From the NCBI GenBank assembly GCA_963742105.1, contig CAVUKN010000005.1, positions 496,001 to 560,000 of the forward strand: 64,000 nucleotides of DNA, given 5' to 3'. Shown piece after piece: positions 7,581-16,255 of this stretch (positions within the stretch are counted from its first letter, which is position 1; every line of letters begins with the position of its first letter). Under the pieces are notes generated by a model, which was not told the origin of the DNA, ran no database searches, and saw only the letters and a list, made by a program, of their open reading frames with translations. This DNA is from Gp6-AA40 sp963742105. GTDB taxonomy: Bacteria; Acidobacteriota; Vicinamibacteria; Vicinamibacterales; UBA2999. A program made the position numbers and the translations under genes.

Positions 7581-9421
7581 CCATCGGGAGAGTGACCGAG
7601 AGCGTGGTTCCGGTGCCCGCGTGGCTCTTGACCTTCAGGTCGCCGCCGAGCAGACTGACGCGCTCGTTCAGGCTCAGAAGCCCGAGCCCCTGGGGTTTCC
7701 GTCCCGCCGTGAATCCGCGGCCATCGTCGGCCACCTGCATCGACGACGAGGCCGTTGCGCTGATCGAGCGACACCGTGACATTGCGCGCGTCCGCATGGC
7801 GTTCGACGTTGCGGAGGGCTTCCTGGGCCACGCGGTACAGGCACAACGCGATCGGATCAGGCACATCGCACCAGCGGTCGGAGACGTCCAGGCGGCAGGC
7901 CAGTTTCGCGACGTGCGCGAGCTCGTCGCACCGTGACCGCAGCGCTTCGACCAGGCCGACGTGCTCGAGGATGCCGGGATGCAGGTCGTGCGACAGGTCG
8001 CGCAGGTCGGTCGACAGCGACGTGGCGGCCTCCTGCAACGATCCCAGTTCGGATCGAAGCGGGTCCGAGGAGCCGGCCATCCGCTTCGCCCCGCTCAGCG
8101 CGATCGAGAACGACGCGACGCGCTGGCCGATGTCGTCGTGCAGGTTGCGCGCGATCCGCGCGCGCTCCTCTTCCTGGGCGTTGATCAGTCGCCCGGTCAG
8201 ATCCCGGAGCTGCGCATAGCTTTCGCCGAGGGCGCTCTGAGCGCGTGCGCGATGACGGCGCTGCACGAGGATCCCCGCGATCAGCAGCGTCTGTGAGGTC
8301 AGGACGGCGACCGTGGCGATCACCGTCCTCTGGTAGTCGCGCCAGAGGCTCGGTTGGCGGAACAGCACCGTACTTCCCGCGGGAAGCCGCCGCTCGGCAA
8401 CTTCCCACCGCGCCAGCTGGCGCGCGTCGAAGACGGCCGACGCATGGCGTTGGGCCGGAATCGTGATCGTCTGTGACGGTCCGTTGGCGAGCCGCGCCAG
8501 CGCTGCCGCAGCGAGCTCGCGCCCCAGCATTCTGGTGCCGAACAACAGCGCACCAGTTGCGCCGCTGCCCATGTCGGACGGGTTGATCGAGAACACCGGA
8601 CGGGTGGTGGCACCCGCAATGAGCTTGACCGCCTGGTCGGCTTGAAACGTCCGGCCGTCAGCGTCGACCTGAAAACCCATCAGGATCGGGATGGTGTCGT
8701 CACGCAGTTCGGCCACCTGCTGCAGGATTGCGTTCATCGAGAGGCCGCCGAGATCCTGGACCGCCAGACCCTGCCGTTCGATCAGTGCCAGGTACGCTTC
8801 GTCCCGGTTTCGTTCAGCCCGTGATGAACCGCGAATGACGGCAATCCGTCTTGTGCCCGGCACAACGGAGGTGATGAGTCTGAGGAACTGCGGAAAGTGG
8901 TCTTCGAGGATGACGCTCGAGACCTCGGGGTGTTCGGTGGCGAAGTTGGCCGGCAGCGGACCGAACCCGCCGTAGACGATCGGCACGCGAGCCCACGGCC
9001 CCGGGTCGTGGCGCAGGAGCAGATCCAGCGTCTGTGACTGCGTCGCGACCAGGACGTCGATAGGCCGATCGCGATACTTCTGCAGCAGCCATCCGTGGAA
9101 TGCGTCCGCGTACTCGGGTCTGTCGCCGAAGCGGACCATGTCGAAGAACTCCCGGAAGAGGAGAGTCCGCGACGCGGCGGTCGCCAGCACCTCGCGGACT
9201 CCCTCGTAGATCTCCTGGACGTACGGCTGGGCAGGGTCGTCACCCGCGAGCAGCACGATGCCGTTTTCCCGCGACTCCGCCGGCGGGGCCGTCCCGGCCT
9301 GAACCGGCGCGGTGGCGAGCGCGACGGCCAGCACCAATGGGAGCGGTACGCCTGCGACCATGTCCCAGCCGACCGTCTCATGTTGCCGGTTGCCCAGGCC
9401 ATGCGTTTCCGGCGTGTTCAC
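7561..9421 (-). CDS. Hybrid ABC-substrate-binding / HisKA_3 sensor histidine kinase, one apparent frameshift
   Basis: About 620 aa. An N-terminal export or membrane segment (VPLPLVLAVALATAPV) leads to a periplasmic ABC_sub_bind-type domain (~45-330: VLLAGDDPAQPYVQEIYEG, LEDHFPQFLRLITSVVPG, TRPVFSINPSDMGSGATG). One transmembrane helix (TVIATVAVLTSQTLLIAG) precedes a NarL-type kinase core with phospho-His in ARIARNLHDDIGQR. The ATPase N box is ALRNVERHADARNVTV. The reading frame breaks near 7740-7752; one base on, the frame continues with VADDGRGF (G1) and GLGLLSLNERV (G2) to a stop at 7561. Start is GTG 9421 or ATG 9361. Sits between soxR and the LuxR regulator. Confidence 0.85.
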
Positions 9422-9436
9422 CGTGGTACTCGGCGT

Positions 9437-9904
9437 TTACGGGCCTTTCCGTCCGGGCTCGGTGTCGCGTATCCAGAAGCGGGGCCCCGGACCGGCCCGG
9501 GCGACACGGTCGCCAGGGTTGGCCAGGCGGCACTGCTGCAGCGACAGGCAGCCGCAGCCGATGCATTGCGTGAGCCCGTCCTTGAGCCGCTCCAGTTCCG
9601 CGATGCGCTCCTCGATGCGGCGTGTCCAGCGGCCGGACAGCTTCGCCCAGTCGGCCCGCTCGGGAACGCGATTGCTCGGCAGCCGCTCGAGCTCGCCGGC
9701 AATCTCGTCGAGTGACAGCCCGATTTTCTGCGCAAACACGATGAACGCGATGCGGCGGAGCACGGCGCGGGGAAACCGGCGATGACCGGTGCCGGTGCGC
9801 TCCGACGCAATCAGCCCGCGTTGCTCATAGAACCGCAGGGCCGAGGCGGCGACGCCGCTGCGGCGGGCGACGTCGGCGATGGTCATCGGTCGCGACATTT
9901 CCAC
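9437..9904 (-). CDS. soxR: Redox-sensitive transcriptional activator SoxR
   Basis: 155 aa MerR-family protein: N-terminal winged helix (TIADVARRSGVAASALRFYE, RRFPRAVLRRIAFI), a dimerisation helix, and the SoxR [2Fe-2S] cluster motif CIGCGCLSLQQC (CX2CXCX5C) near residue 125. SoxR senses redox-cycling compounds by cluster oxidation and twists promoters with a 19-bp spacer. The gene is divergent from the SDR at 9972, with a suitable promoter in between. The ~25-residue tail after the cluster is longer than in the enteric protein. The kinase gene begins 15 bases downstream. Confidence 0.92.
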   Translation of the reverse strand: MEMSRPMTIADVARRSGVAASALRFYEQRGLIASERTGTGHRRFPRAVLRRIAFIVFAQKIGLSLDEIAGELERLPSNRVPERADWAKLSGRWTRRIEERIAELERLKDGLTQCIGCGCLSLQQCRLANPGDRVARAGPGPRFWIRDTEPGRKGP

Positions 9905-9935
9905 TTGACTTAAAGTTAACTTTAACTTGTAGGCT
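9905..9935 (+). promoter_or_regulatory. SoxR-type promoter and operator of the SDR gene
   Basis: TTGACT (-35, 9905-9910) and TAGGCT (-10, 9930-9935) are separated by 19 bases, the over-long spacing typical of MerR-family targets. Centred in the spacer is a perfect 16-bp palindrome, TTAAAGTTAACTTTAA (9910-9925), close to the known SoxR box core AGTTAACT. It lies in the soxR-SDR divergent gap. What is read is the sequence; binding by this SoxR is inferred. Confidence 0.8.
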
Positions 9936-9971
9936 GGTTCCAGTCAACGTTCGTCACCCAGGAGACCGGCC

Positions 9972-10724
9972 ATGAGCCACCCACCGCTTCACGCGTACAG
10001 GATTCTGATCACCGGCGGCACGTCCGGACTCGGGCGCGCCCTCGTCGCCGAACTGATCGGCCGCGGCGCGCATGTCGCCTTCGTCGCCCGCCATGCCGAT
10101 GCCGTCGAACGCACCGCGCGGGCGTTTCGCGCCAGCCACGGCATCACCGGCGATGTCGCCCGCAAGGAAGACGTCTACCCGATCGCCATCCAGGCGCTTG
10201 GCCTGCTCGGTGGCGTCGACGTCCTCGTCAACAATGCTTCGTCACTCGGGCCGGTGCCCCTCGTTCCACTCGCCGATACCGCGTGCGAGGACCTGGAACT
10301 CGCGCTCGCCACGAACCTGCTCGGGCCGTTCCGGCTGACCAAGGCGCTGCTCGGGGCGCTGGCGTCGGCGGCCCGTGACGGTCGACGGCCACTGGTCCTC
10401 AATATTTCGAGCGACGCGGCGGTAACGCCGTACGCGAACTGGGGCGCCTACGGCGCCAGCAAGGCGGCGCTGCAGCACTTGAGCCGCATCTGGGATCAGG
10501 AACTCGAACCGGAGGGGGTGCGCGTTCTCTCGATCGATCCTGGCGACATGGATACGCCGCTTCACGCCCTCGCCGTGCCCGACGCCAGTCGGGACGGCCT
10601 CAAGCCTCCGCAAGCCGCCGCCCGCGAGATCGCGGAGCTTATCGAAGCCCATGTCGCTCCACACGCAAGTGAGCGGACCGACACCAATCCGTCGATCGTC
10701 GGACCCTTCGTCGAGGTGCGGTGA
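9972..10724 (+). CDS. Short-chain dehydrogenase/reductase, predicted SoxR target
   Basis: 250 aa classical SDR: cofactor motif ITGGTSGLGRALVAEL (TGGxxGxG, residues ~12-27), LVNNASSLG (NNAG variant) and active-site YGASKAALQHL (YxxxK), with the upstream Ser in NISSDAAVTPYANW. An NAD(P)H-dependent carbonyl reduction is expected; substrate unknown. The gene is led by the SoxR-type promoter and its stop overlaps the next start (TGATG), so the two are translationally coupled. A redox-stress-induced reductase is the likely role. Confidence 0.88.
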   Translation: MSHPPLHAYRILITGGTSGLGRALVAELIGRGAHVAFVARHADAVERTARAFRASHGITGDVARKEDVYPIAIQALGLLGGVDVLVNNASSLGPVPLVPLADTACEDLELALATNLLGPFRLTKALLGALASAARDGRRPLVLNISSDAAVTPYANWGAYGASKAALQHLSRIWDQELEPEGVRVLSIDPGDMDTPLHALAVPDASRDGLKPPQAAAREIAELIEAHVAPHASERTDTNPSIVGPFVEVR

Positions 10725-12016
10725 TGCAAGCAGCCGCTCGTCCGATCATCGCCGCACGCGAGGGACGGCTCCTCGCCATCACCCGAGCAGGCGTGTCGCA
10801 TCTGCCGCGAGCGGGGTTTCCGTCGCTGCTGCATCCGGACGACCTTGTCGTGGCCAACGACGCCGCAACACTGCCCGCGAGCCTGGCCGCGACGCACGTG
10901 CGAACCAGCGCGCCGATCGAAGTGCGGCTGGCCACCCGCCGCTCGCTGGATGCGCGGGGCGTCCGTCGGTTCGTCGCGGTGGTGTTCGGAGCCGGCGACT
11001 ATCGGACGCCGACAGAAGATCGGCCGTTGCCGCCACGCCTCGAGCGGGGGGATCAACTGCAGTTCATCGCACCACGCGCGTCAACGGCAGGACACCGTCC
11101 GGGCGGCGCATGGCCTGCGCCCGCGCGTCGGACCGGCCTCTCGCCAGGTGAGCACACGCTGATCGCGCATGTGGTGAACATGTGTGGTCATCCCCGACTC
11201 GCCGAACTCGAATTCAGCGGGACCGTCGATTCAATCTGGCAATGGCTGGCGACTGCCGGCCGGCCGGTGCAGTATGCCTATGTGCCGGACCGGCTGGAGA
11301 TCTGGGATACCTGGACGCGCGTGGCGGCGCGTCCCGTGGCGTTCGAACCGCCGTCGGCCGGCTTCCTGCTGGACTGGTCGATGTTGAAGGCCATCAAGGA
11401 ACGAGGTGCCCGATTCACGACGATCACCCACGCGGCGGGTCTCTCGTCGACCGGCGATCCCGATCTCGATCGCCGCCTGCCGCTCGACGAGCCATACGAG
11501 ATTCCGCCAGCGACCGCCGACCTGATCGCGCGGACCCGCGCACGTGGCGGCCGCGTCATCGCCATCGGCACGACCGTCGTGCGGGCGCTGGAATCCGCGG
11601 TCGCCGATGACGGGAACGTCCAATCCGGTGCCGGTCTGGCGACGCTGCGGCTCGGACCACGCTCGCACCTGGCCGTCGTCGACGCGATCGTGTCGGGGAT
11701 GCACGAGGCTGGCACCAGCCATTACGAACTGCTCGAGGCGTTCGCCGATGAATCGATACTGCGGACGATGACCGCCGAAGCCGAGGCCCGCGGCTATATG
11801 GGGCACGAGTTCGGGGATTTCGTGTTCGTGGAGCGGAGGGAGACGGAGGCAACGGGAGCGGAGGTTACGGGGGAAGCGGGTTTACAAACGGGGAAACGGG
11901 GGAACGGGGACGAACGGGGGGAATCGAGGCTGGTGGCGTGTGTCGCGCTGCCGCCGTGGCCCGCTTCGCGGGCCGCACCGGGCACGCGAGCGAGGGAAAC
12001 ACAAGCGGCTCGTTGA
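10724..12016 (+). CDS. S-adenosylmethionine:tRNA ribosyltransferase-isomerase family protein (QueA-like), repeat-derived C-terminus
   Basis: QueA transfers and isomerises the ribosyl moiety of SAM onto 7-aminomethyl-7-deazaguanine tRNA, in queuosine synthesis. Matching segments: HPDDLVVANDAATLPASL near the N-terminus, SAGFLLDWSMLKAIKERGAR, ITHAAGLSSTGDPDLDRRLP, GGRVIAIGTTVVRALES and SGMHEAGTSHYELLEAFAD. The substrate-loop sequence differs from housekeeping QueA, so this may be a paralogue. After residue ~371 (FGDFVFVER) the frame runs ~59 codons into the family G palindrome (GEAGLQTGKRGNGDERGESR) before stopping. I start at ATG 10724; the GTG at 10721 is an alternative. Confidence 0.75.
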   Translation: MQAAARPIIAAREGRLLAITRAGVSHLPRAGFPSLLHPDDLVVANDAATLPASLAATHVRTSAPIEVRLATRRSLDARGVRRFVAVVFGAGDYRTPTEDRPLPPRLERGDQLQFIAPRASTAGHRPGGAWPAPARRTGLSPGEHTLIAHVVNMCGHPRLAELEFSGTVDSIWQWLATAGRPVQYAYVPDRLEIWDTWTRVAARPVAFEPPSAGFLLDWSMLKAIKERGARFTTITHAAGLSSTGDPDLDRRLPLDEPYEIPPATADLIARTRARGGRVIAIGTTVVRALESAVADDGNVQSGAGLATLRLGPRSHLAVVDAIVSGMHEAGTSHYELLEAFADESILRTMTAEAEARGYMGHEFGDFVFVERRETEATGAEVTGEAGLQTGKRGNGDERGESRLVACVALPPWPASRAAPGTRARETQAAR

Positions 12017-12160
12017 GCGGGGTGCCGCTTGTGTTTCCTTCGCTCGTGTGCCCAGGCCGCCGGAGGCGGCCGGCGGCAGCGCCCCCGTTCGTCTCCGTTG
12101 CCCCGTTCCCCCGTTTGTGATCCCGTTGCCTCCGGCCTCTCCGTCCCGCTTCCTCCGCCG
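11837..12160. repeat. Nested giant palindrome, family G copy 2
   Basis: Outer arms: ACAAACGGGGAAACGG, GGGGACGAACGGGGG against GCCCCCGTTCGTCTCCGTTG, CCCCCGTTTGTGATCCCGTT. Inner stem: CACGCGAGCGAGGGAAACAC then AAGCGGC against GCCGCTTGTGTTTCCTTCGC then TCGTGTG, with a ~12-base loop. Small GC hairpins (GGCCCGCTTCGCGGGCC, GGCCGCCGGAGGCGGCC) are embedded. Same plan as 1975-2311 but with different inner words. Its left half is translated as the tail of the QueA-like protein. Confidence 0.8.
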
Positions 12161-12167
12161 GCTCCGT

Positions 12168-13346
12168 TCACCCGATGTGTATCTTCCGCGGGAACTGCGA
12201 ATTGTCCTCGAGGAACGTCTTCTTGCGCGACAGCTCCGCCGACGTCGGCTGAATCGCGCCTTTCGCATCGATGGCGCGCGACACGATCGTGTGATCGCCC
12301 GGCGTGGCGCCGTCCCATTTGTAGGAGAACAGCTTCCACGAGAACTGCGTGTTCGACGGGTCCAGCGTCGCCTTCTGCCACGGGCCTTCGTCGATCTTCA
12401 CTTCGACCGACTTGAGCGGCGTACCGTCGTTCAGCACGAAGCCGAGGACCTGGTGGCTGTCGCCCTGCTTTCGGACGCGGGCGATGACCGACTTCAGGTT
12501 CATGTGCGTTACTTCGGTCTCGACGAACTGGGTGTCGGCGTCGGTCAGTTCACCGCTGCCGCCGACGGCGCGGACCGTGCGATACCAGCGCGCCTGGAAG
12601 TTGCCGAGGAAACGGTTCTCCTGCAGGTGAATCTCCGAGACCCATTTCACGTTGGCGACTCCGTACCAGCCCGGCATGATCAGGCGCAGCGGCGCACCGT
12701 GATCGCGGTCGAGCGGCTTGCCGTTGAGCGCCCACGCCAGCATCGGGTCCGGCTTCATCGCGTTCTCGAGCGTGATGCTCCGCGCGAACTGCTGCTGCAC
12801 CTTCAAGGTGTTCTGCCGGAACACGACGTCTTCGTTGCCTTTGTCGGCGCCAAAGAACACCACCTCGCGGGCGGCATCGTCGACGCCGACGCGGCGGAGC
12901 ACGTCGCGGAGCCGGACGCCGGTGAACTTGCCGTTGGACGACAGCCCCTGGATCGCGCCGCCGCTGTTGCCGGAGCACTCGTAGCCGTTCACCAGCTCCA
13001 CGGATCGCATGCCCTGCAGGTCCGCCAGCGAGAGCTCGGTTGGCTTGGTGACGAGTCCAGTGAACTTCAGCTTGAATGTCGCGGCGTCGACTTCGGGCCG
13101 GTTGTAGTGCTGGATGAAGAAGAACTGATCGTTGGGCGTGATGCTCCCGTCGATCGTCCGGATGTCCAGCATCCGCCGGGCGCCGTTGGCCGGCGCGGGA
13201 GTGAAGGTGGCGGGAATGTCGGTGAACGGTACGTCCACGTCACCCTGCGCGAGCGCTGGTAGTGCCCATTCGGGAACGAGGGCGAGCAGCGCGGCTGCAG
13301 CCGCTCCTCGCCTCAACGTTTCCCGCCGTGTCATGCCTGTGTCCAC
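12168..13346 (-). CDS. Sulfite-oxidase-family molybdopterin oxidoreductase, Tat-exported
   Basis: 392 aa. N-terminal twin-arginine signal (MTRRETLRRGAAAAALLALV) directs export of a folded Mo protein. The oxidoreductase domain has the Mo-ligating cysteine context VNGYECSGNSGG, then VVFFGADKGNED and HGAPLRLIMPGWYGVANVKW; the C-terminal Mo-co dimerisation domain holds GPWQKATLD and FSWKLFSYKWDG. It probably oxidises sulfite or a related substrate in the periplasm. GTG 13346 is preferred for its GAGGTGA site; the Tat motif also fits ATG 13334. It follows the secreted protein at 13356 by 10 bases, an operon. Confidence 0.88.
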   Translation of the reverse strand: MDTGMTRRETLRRGAAAAALLALVPEWALPALAQGDVDVPFTDIPATFTPAPANGARRMLDIRTIDGSITPNDQFFFIQHYNRPEVDAATFKLKFTGLVTKPTELSLADLQGMRSVELVNGYECSGNSGGAIQGLSSNGKFTGVRLRDVLRRVGVDDAAREVVFFGADKGNEDVVFRQNTLKVQQQFARSITLENAMKPDPMLAWALNGKPLDRDHGAPLRLIMPGWYGVANVKWVSEIHLQENRFLGNFQARWYRTVRAVGGSGELTDADTQFVETEVTHMNLKSVIARVRKQGDSHQVLGFVLNDGTPLKSVEVKIDEGPWQKATLDPSNTQFSWKLFSYKWDGATPGDHTIVSRAIDAKGAIQPTSAELSRKKTFLEDNSQFPRKIHIG

Positions 13347-13355
13347 GCGGTCACC

Positions 13356-14394
13356 TCAATCGATCTTGATCTTGCGGCGGAACTGTTGGTTTTCGTTGCA
13401 CACGAACTCGATCAGCTCCTGGTCGGGCAGGATGCGCTGATCCACTCGCACGGTCCACGGCCTGGTGTAGGACTTCGCGTCTTCGACCGTCATGTCGATC
13501 TGGAGATGTCCGAACGGTGGGTCGTCGAAACCGCTCGGTGATCTTCGCCTGGCCGCTGTAGGGGCTGCCGTTGACGTCGAGCCACCCATCGTTGGGGCTC
13601 TCCTCGGCGCCACGCAGGTTGTTGGTTTCGACCACCAGATCGTTGCCCTCCCAGTGCCCGACTGAGTAGCCGTACCACCAGGGTTGGACGTCGCCCGGCG
13701 CCGGCAGCTTGCGGCCATCGGTGTAGATGTGCCGGATGCCGTAGTTGGCTTCGTATTCGATCAGGATCAGCTGCGGGGTCTGGATGATCTTGCGCGGCTG
13801 CGGCTGCATGTGAAACTGCAGGAATCCCATCGGCAGGCAGTTCGCGTCCGGGTTGTCCTTCTGGATCACTGCCATGCGCTGCTTCTTCAGGTCCGCTGCC
13901 CACGGCGTGTACGGCAGGCCCCCCTGCATGTTGGCGCCAGCTTCGAAGAACGTCGCGACCGGCGGACCATTTGGATCGAACGGGAATCGTTCCGTCGGAG
14001 GTTCGAGCTGTACGCCGCCGCGTCCGCCGCTGAACGCGGCGTTGCCATTTGCCGCAGCCGGTGCCGCCCCGCCACCGGGCGGACCGCCGCCGGCCGCCGG
14101 CGGTGCACTGTCTGCTGGAGGAGCCGCACTCGGCGCGCCCCCGCCGCCGGGCGCCTGGCCACGTCCGCCCTGACGTCCGGGACCACCCTGCCGGGGCGGA
14201 CCACTCTCCGCCCGCATCCAAACCCCCGACAGATCGGGCTTTCCGTCGGCTGTTCGCGGCGTCGGGGCGTCCATCTGGACGTTGCCTTGCGGATCCCGCG
14301 GCGCGCCGGCAGCGGGATGTTTCGGCCACTGTGCCCCGATCGCCACCGAACTGGCGACGACCAGCACCGCGACGACACCAAGTCCCCTCGTCAT
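13356..14394 (-). CDS. Secreted protein of a conserved Acidobacteriota-type family, unknown function, one apparent frameshift
   Basis: A signal peptide (GVVAVLVVASSVAIGAQWP) precedes a mature region with the hallmark TADGKPDLSGVWMR (residues ~45-60), a long Gly/Pro/Ala-rich insert, and LPMGFLQFHMQPQPRKIIQT. Proteins with this GKPDLSGxW motif are abundant in Acidobacteriota, and their role is not known to me. The frame breaks at AAA 13528-13530 on the plus strand; one base removed, it continues RFDDPPFGHLQIDMTVEDAK and ends FVCNENQQFRRKIKID at 13356, the family-like ending. Upstream and co-oriented with the Mo oxidoreductase, which also ends in an RKIHIG-like tail. Confidence 0.75.
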
Positions 14395-14491
14395 TCGCGC
14401 AATCCTACTTACGCGTTACTCAATGCACAATCCTCAAGCCTCGGGGCACGGCGGCGATACAGGCTGCCCGCGCGCGCAGGGCGATCCTGTC

Positions 14492-15254
14492 TCAAGGTCC
14501 ATACTGGAGCTCGGACGGGCGGAACAATTCTGCCATTGCCGCGGCTGACGCCGGCTCCCTGATCTGCACGGCGAGCGCCTGACGGTCGATGTAATCCGAC
14601 GCTTTGATGCGCGCCGCAGCCTCGTCGAGGTCGTACGAGCGTGTGCCGCGGTTGCACGTCCGGCCCGAGCAGCAGCCAATCCGCGCCCGCCTGGCCGAAA
14701 GGCATCCCGACGCTCCCGGCGTTGACCAGCCGGGTCGCACCGATCCGGCGATCGAAAACCATGTGCGTGTGACCGCACACGATGAGCGGCACATGCAGCG
14801 GATCGAAGAGGGCACGCAAGCGAGACTCACTGGTCGTCGCGAGGACGATCTCGTTGTGGTGTCGTGGGGTGCCGTGACAGAAGAGCACCGGCCCGATGGT
14901 GTCGATGTGGAGTGTCAGCAGCATCGGCCAGCTCGCCAGCCACTCGGCTTCCGTTGTGCGCAGAGTGTGGCCGGTCCAGCGGACAATCGCTCGTGCGTGA
15001 TCGGGGAGCCGCTCGAAGTACGAGCCGATGCGTTCGGCAAAGACGGCGACCTCGCCGTTGCCCTGGATGAACGAGACGGGACAATCGAGATCGAGCAGAC
15101 GGGCCAGCGTCTCGCGGGGCATCGGCCCCGGCACGACATCACCGCCTACCACGATGTGATCGACGCCGGCGGTCTGGACGTCCGCGAGCACCGCGTCAAG
15201 AGCCGGCAGGTTCCCGTGTATGTCGTAGAGTGCGGCGACGCGTTTCGATGGCAT
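14492..15254 (-). CDS. Metallophosphoesterase (YfcE-like), one apparent frameshift
   Basis: Calcineurin-like fold with the metal motifs in order: ALYDIHGNLPALDAV (DxH), VVGGDVVPGPMP (GD), IQGNGEVAV (GN), HGTP and VCGHTHMVFDRRI (GHxH). About 253 aa. I start at ATG 15254 (MPSKRVAALYDIHG), where the domain begins. Around 14650-14651 the frame shifts: removing one C from CAACCGCGGC gives VQRGTRSYDLDEAAARIKAS and ends SELQYGP at 14492. Such single-domain enzymes cleave phosphodiesters in vitro; the natural substrate is unknown. Confidence 0.8.
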
Positions 15255-15300
15255 TGTGCGTAGGGACCTGTCGCGCCGCCCGCGGCACAACAGCGGGGAG

Positions 15301-16251
15301 TTACTGCAACGCAGCGCGCAGGCGCGACGCCGCCAGCGCCAGCGCTTCGCGGCCCATCGGGATGGCGCCGCAGAACGACATGAAGGCGTGGATAGTCCCC
15401 TCGAAGCAGCGGTACTCCGCCGCCACGCCGGCCTGCCGCAAACGGTCGGCGTAGGCCTGGCCTTCGTCGCGCAGCAGGTCGCAGCCGGCCGCGATGATGA
15501 GCGCGGGTGGCAGGCCCTTCATATCCGACGCCAGCAGCGGCGACACTTTGGGATCGCTCGCCTCCGACGAACTGGCCAGATACAGGTCGCGGAACCATTC
15601 CATCTCGCGGTTCGACAGGAAGAAGTCGCCGCCGCCGAACTGCGAGCGCGAGGGTGAATTGGTGAGCGTGAAGTCGACGAGCGGGTAGAACAACGCCTGG
15701 AACGCGATGCGCGGGCCACCGCGCTGCCTGGCCAGCTGACAGACGACCGTCGCCAGGTTACCGCCGGCGCTGTCGCCGGCCACTGCCAGGCGTGCGCCGT
15801 CACCACCGATTTCTTTGGCATGCTCGGCGACCCAGGTGGTAGCGGTCACCGCATCCTCCACCGCCGCCGGAAACTTGTGCTCGGGCGATTTCCGGTACCC
15901 GACCGCCACGACGATGGCGTCGGCGTTCTGGCAGAGATACCGGGCGGTGGGGCTATGCGTGTCGAGACTTCCGGCGACGAAGCCGCCACCGTGGAAGTAC
16001 AGGACGACCGGCAGCGCCCCACGGTGCTCGCCCGACGGCGTGTAGATGCGCACCGGTATCGACAGACCGCCCGCATCGATCGTCCGGTCGAGGACAGAGC
16101 CGACTTCGAGTGGCGTGCCCGCGAGCATCTCGGAGTTCGCTCCGATCATGGCGCGCACTTCCTCCACCGGGAGCTCGTACAGCGGCTTGCCCCCGCTGTC
16201 GCGAACCTGCGCGAGGAACGCGTCGGTGGCGGGATCGATGACTACGCTCAT
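15301..16251 (-). CDS. Alpha/beta hydrolase, hormone-sensitive-lipase (HSL) family esterase
   Basis: 316 aa from ATG 16251 (MSVVIDPATDAFL). HSL signatures: oxyanion motif YFHGGGFVAGSLDTH (~80), nucleophile elbow VAGDSAGGNLATVV (~155), catalytic Asp region ALIIAAGCDLLRDEG and catalytic His in EGTIHAFMSF. It likely hydrolyses short-chain esters or acylated small molecules in the cytoplasm, as no signal peptide is present. The start follows the upstream flavoprotein stop (16256) by 4 bases, so the two are co-transcribed and may process the same substrate. Confidence 0.88.
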   Translation of the reverse strand: MSVVIDPATDAFLAQVRDSGGKPLYELPVEEVRAMIGANSEMLAGTPLEVGSVLDRTIDAGGLSIPVRIYTPSGEHRGALPVVLYFHGGGFVAGSLDTHSPTARYLCQNADAIVVAVGYRKSPEHKFPAAVEDAVTATTWVAEHAKEIGGDGARLAVAGDSAGGNLATVVCQLARQRGGPRIAFQALFYPLVDFTLTNSPSRSQFGGGDFFLSNREMEWFRDLYLASSSEASDPKVSPLLASDMKGLPPALIIAAGCDLLRDEGQAYADRLRQAGVAAEYRCFEGTIHAFMSFCGAIPMGREALALAASRLRAALQ

Positions 16252-16255
16252 GTCG

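Noticed and set aside
11940..13262. 440-codon plus-strand open frame over the molybdenum oxidoreductase
   Set aside because: Shadow frame; the opposite strand has a Tat signal and the Mo-ligand cysteine motif.
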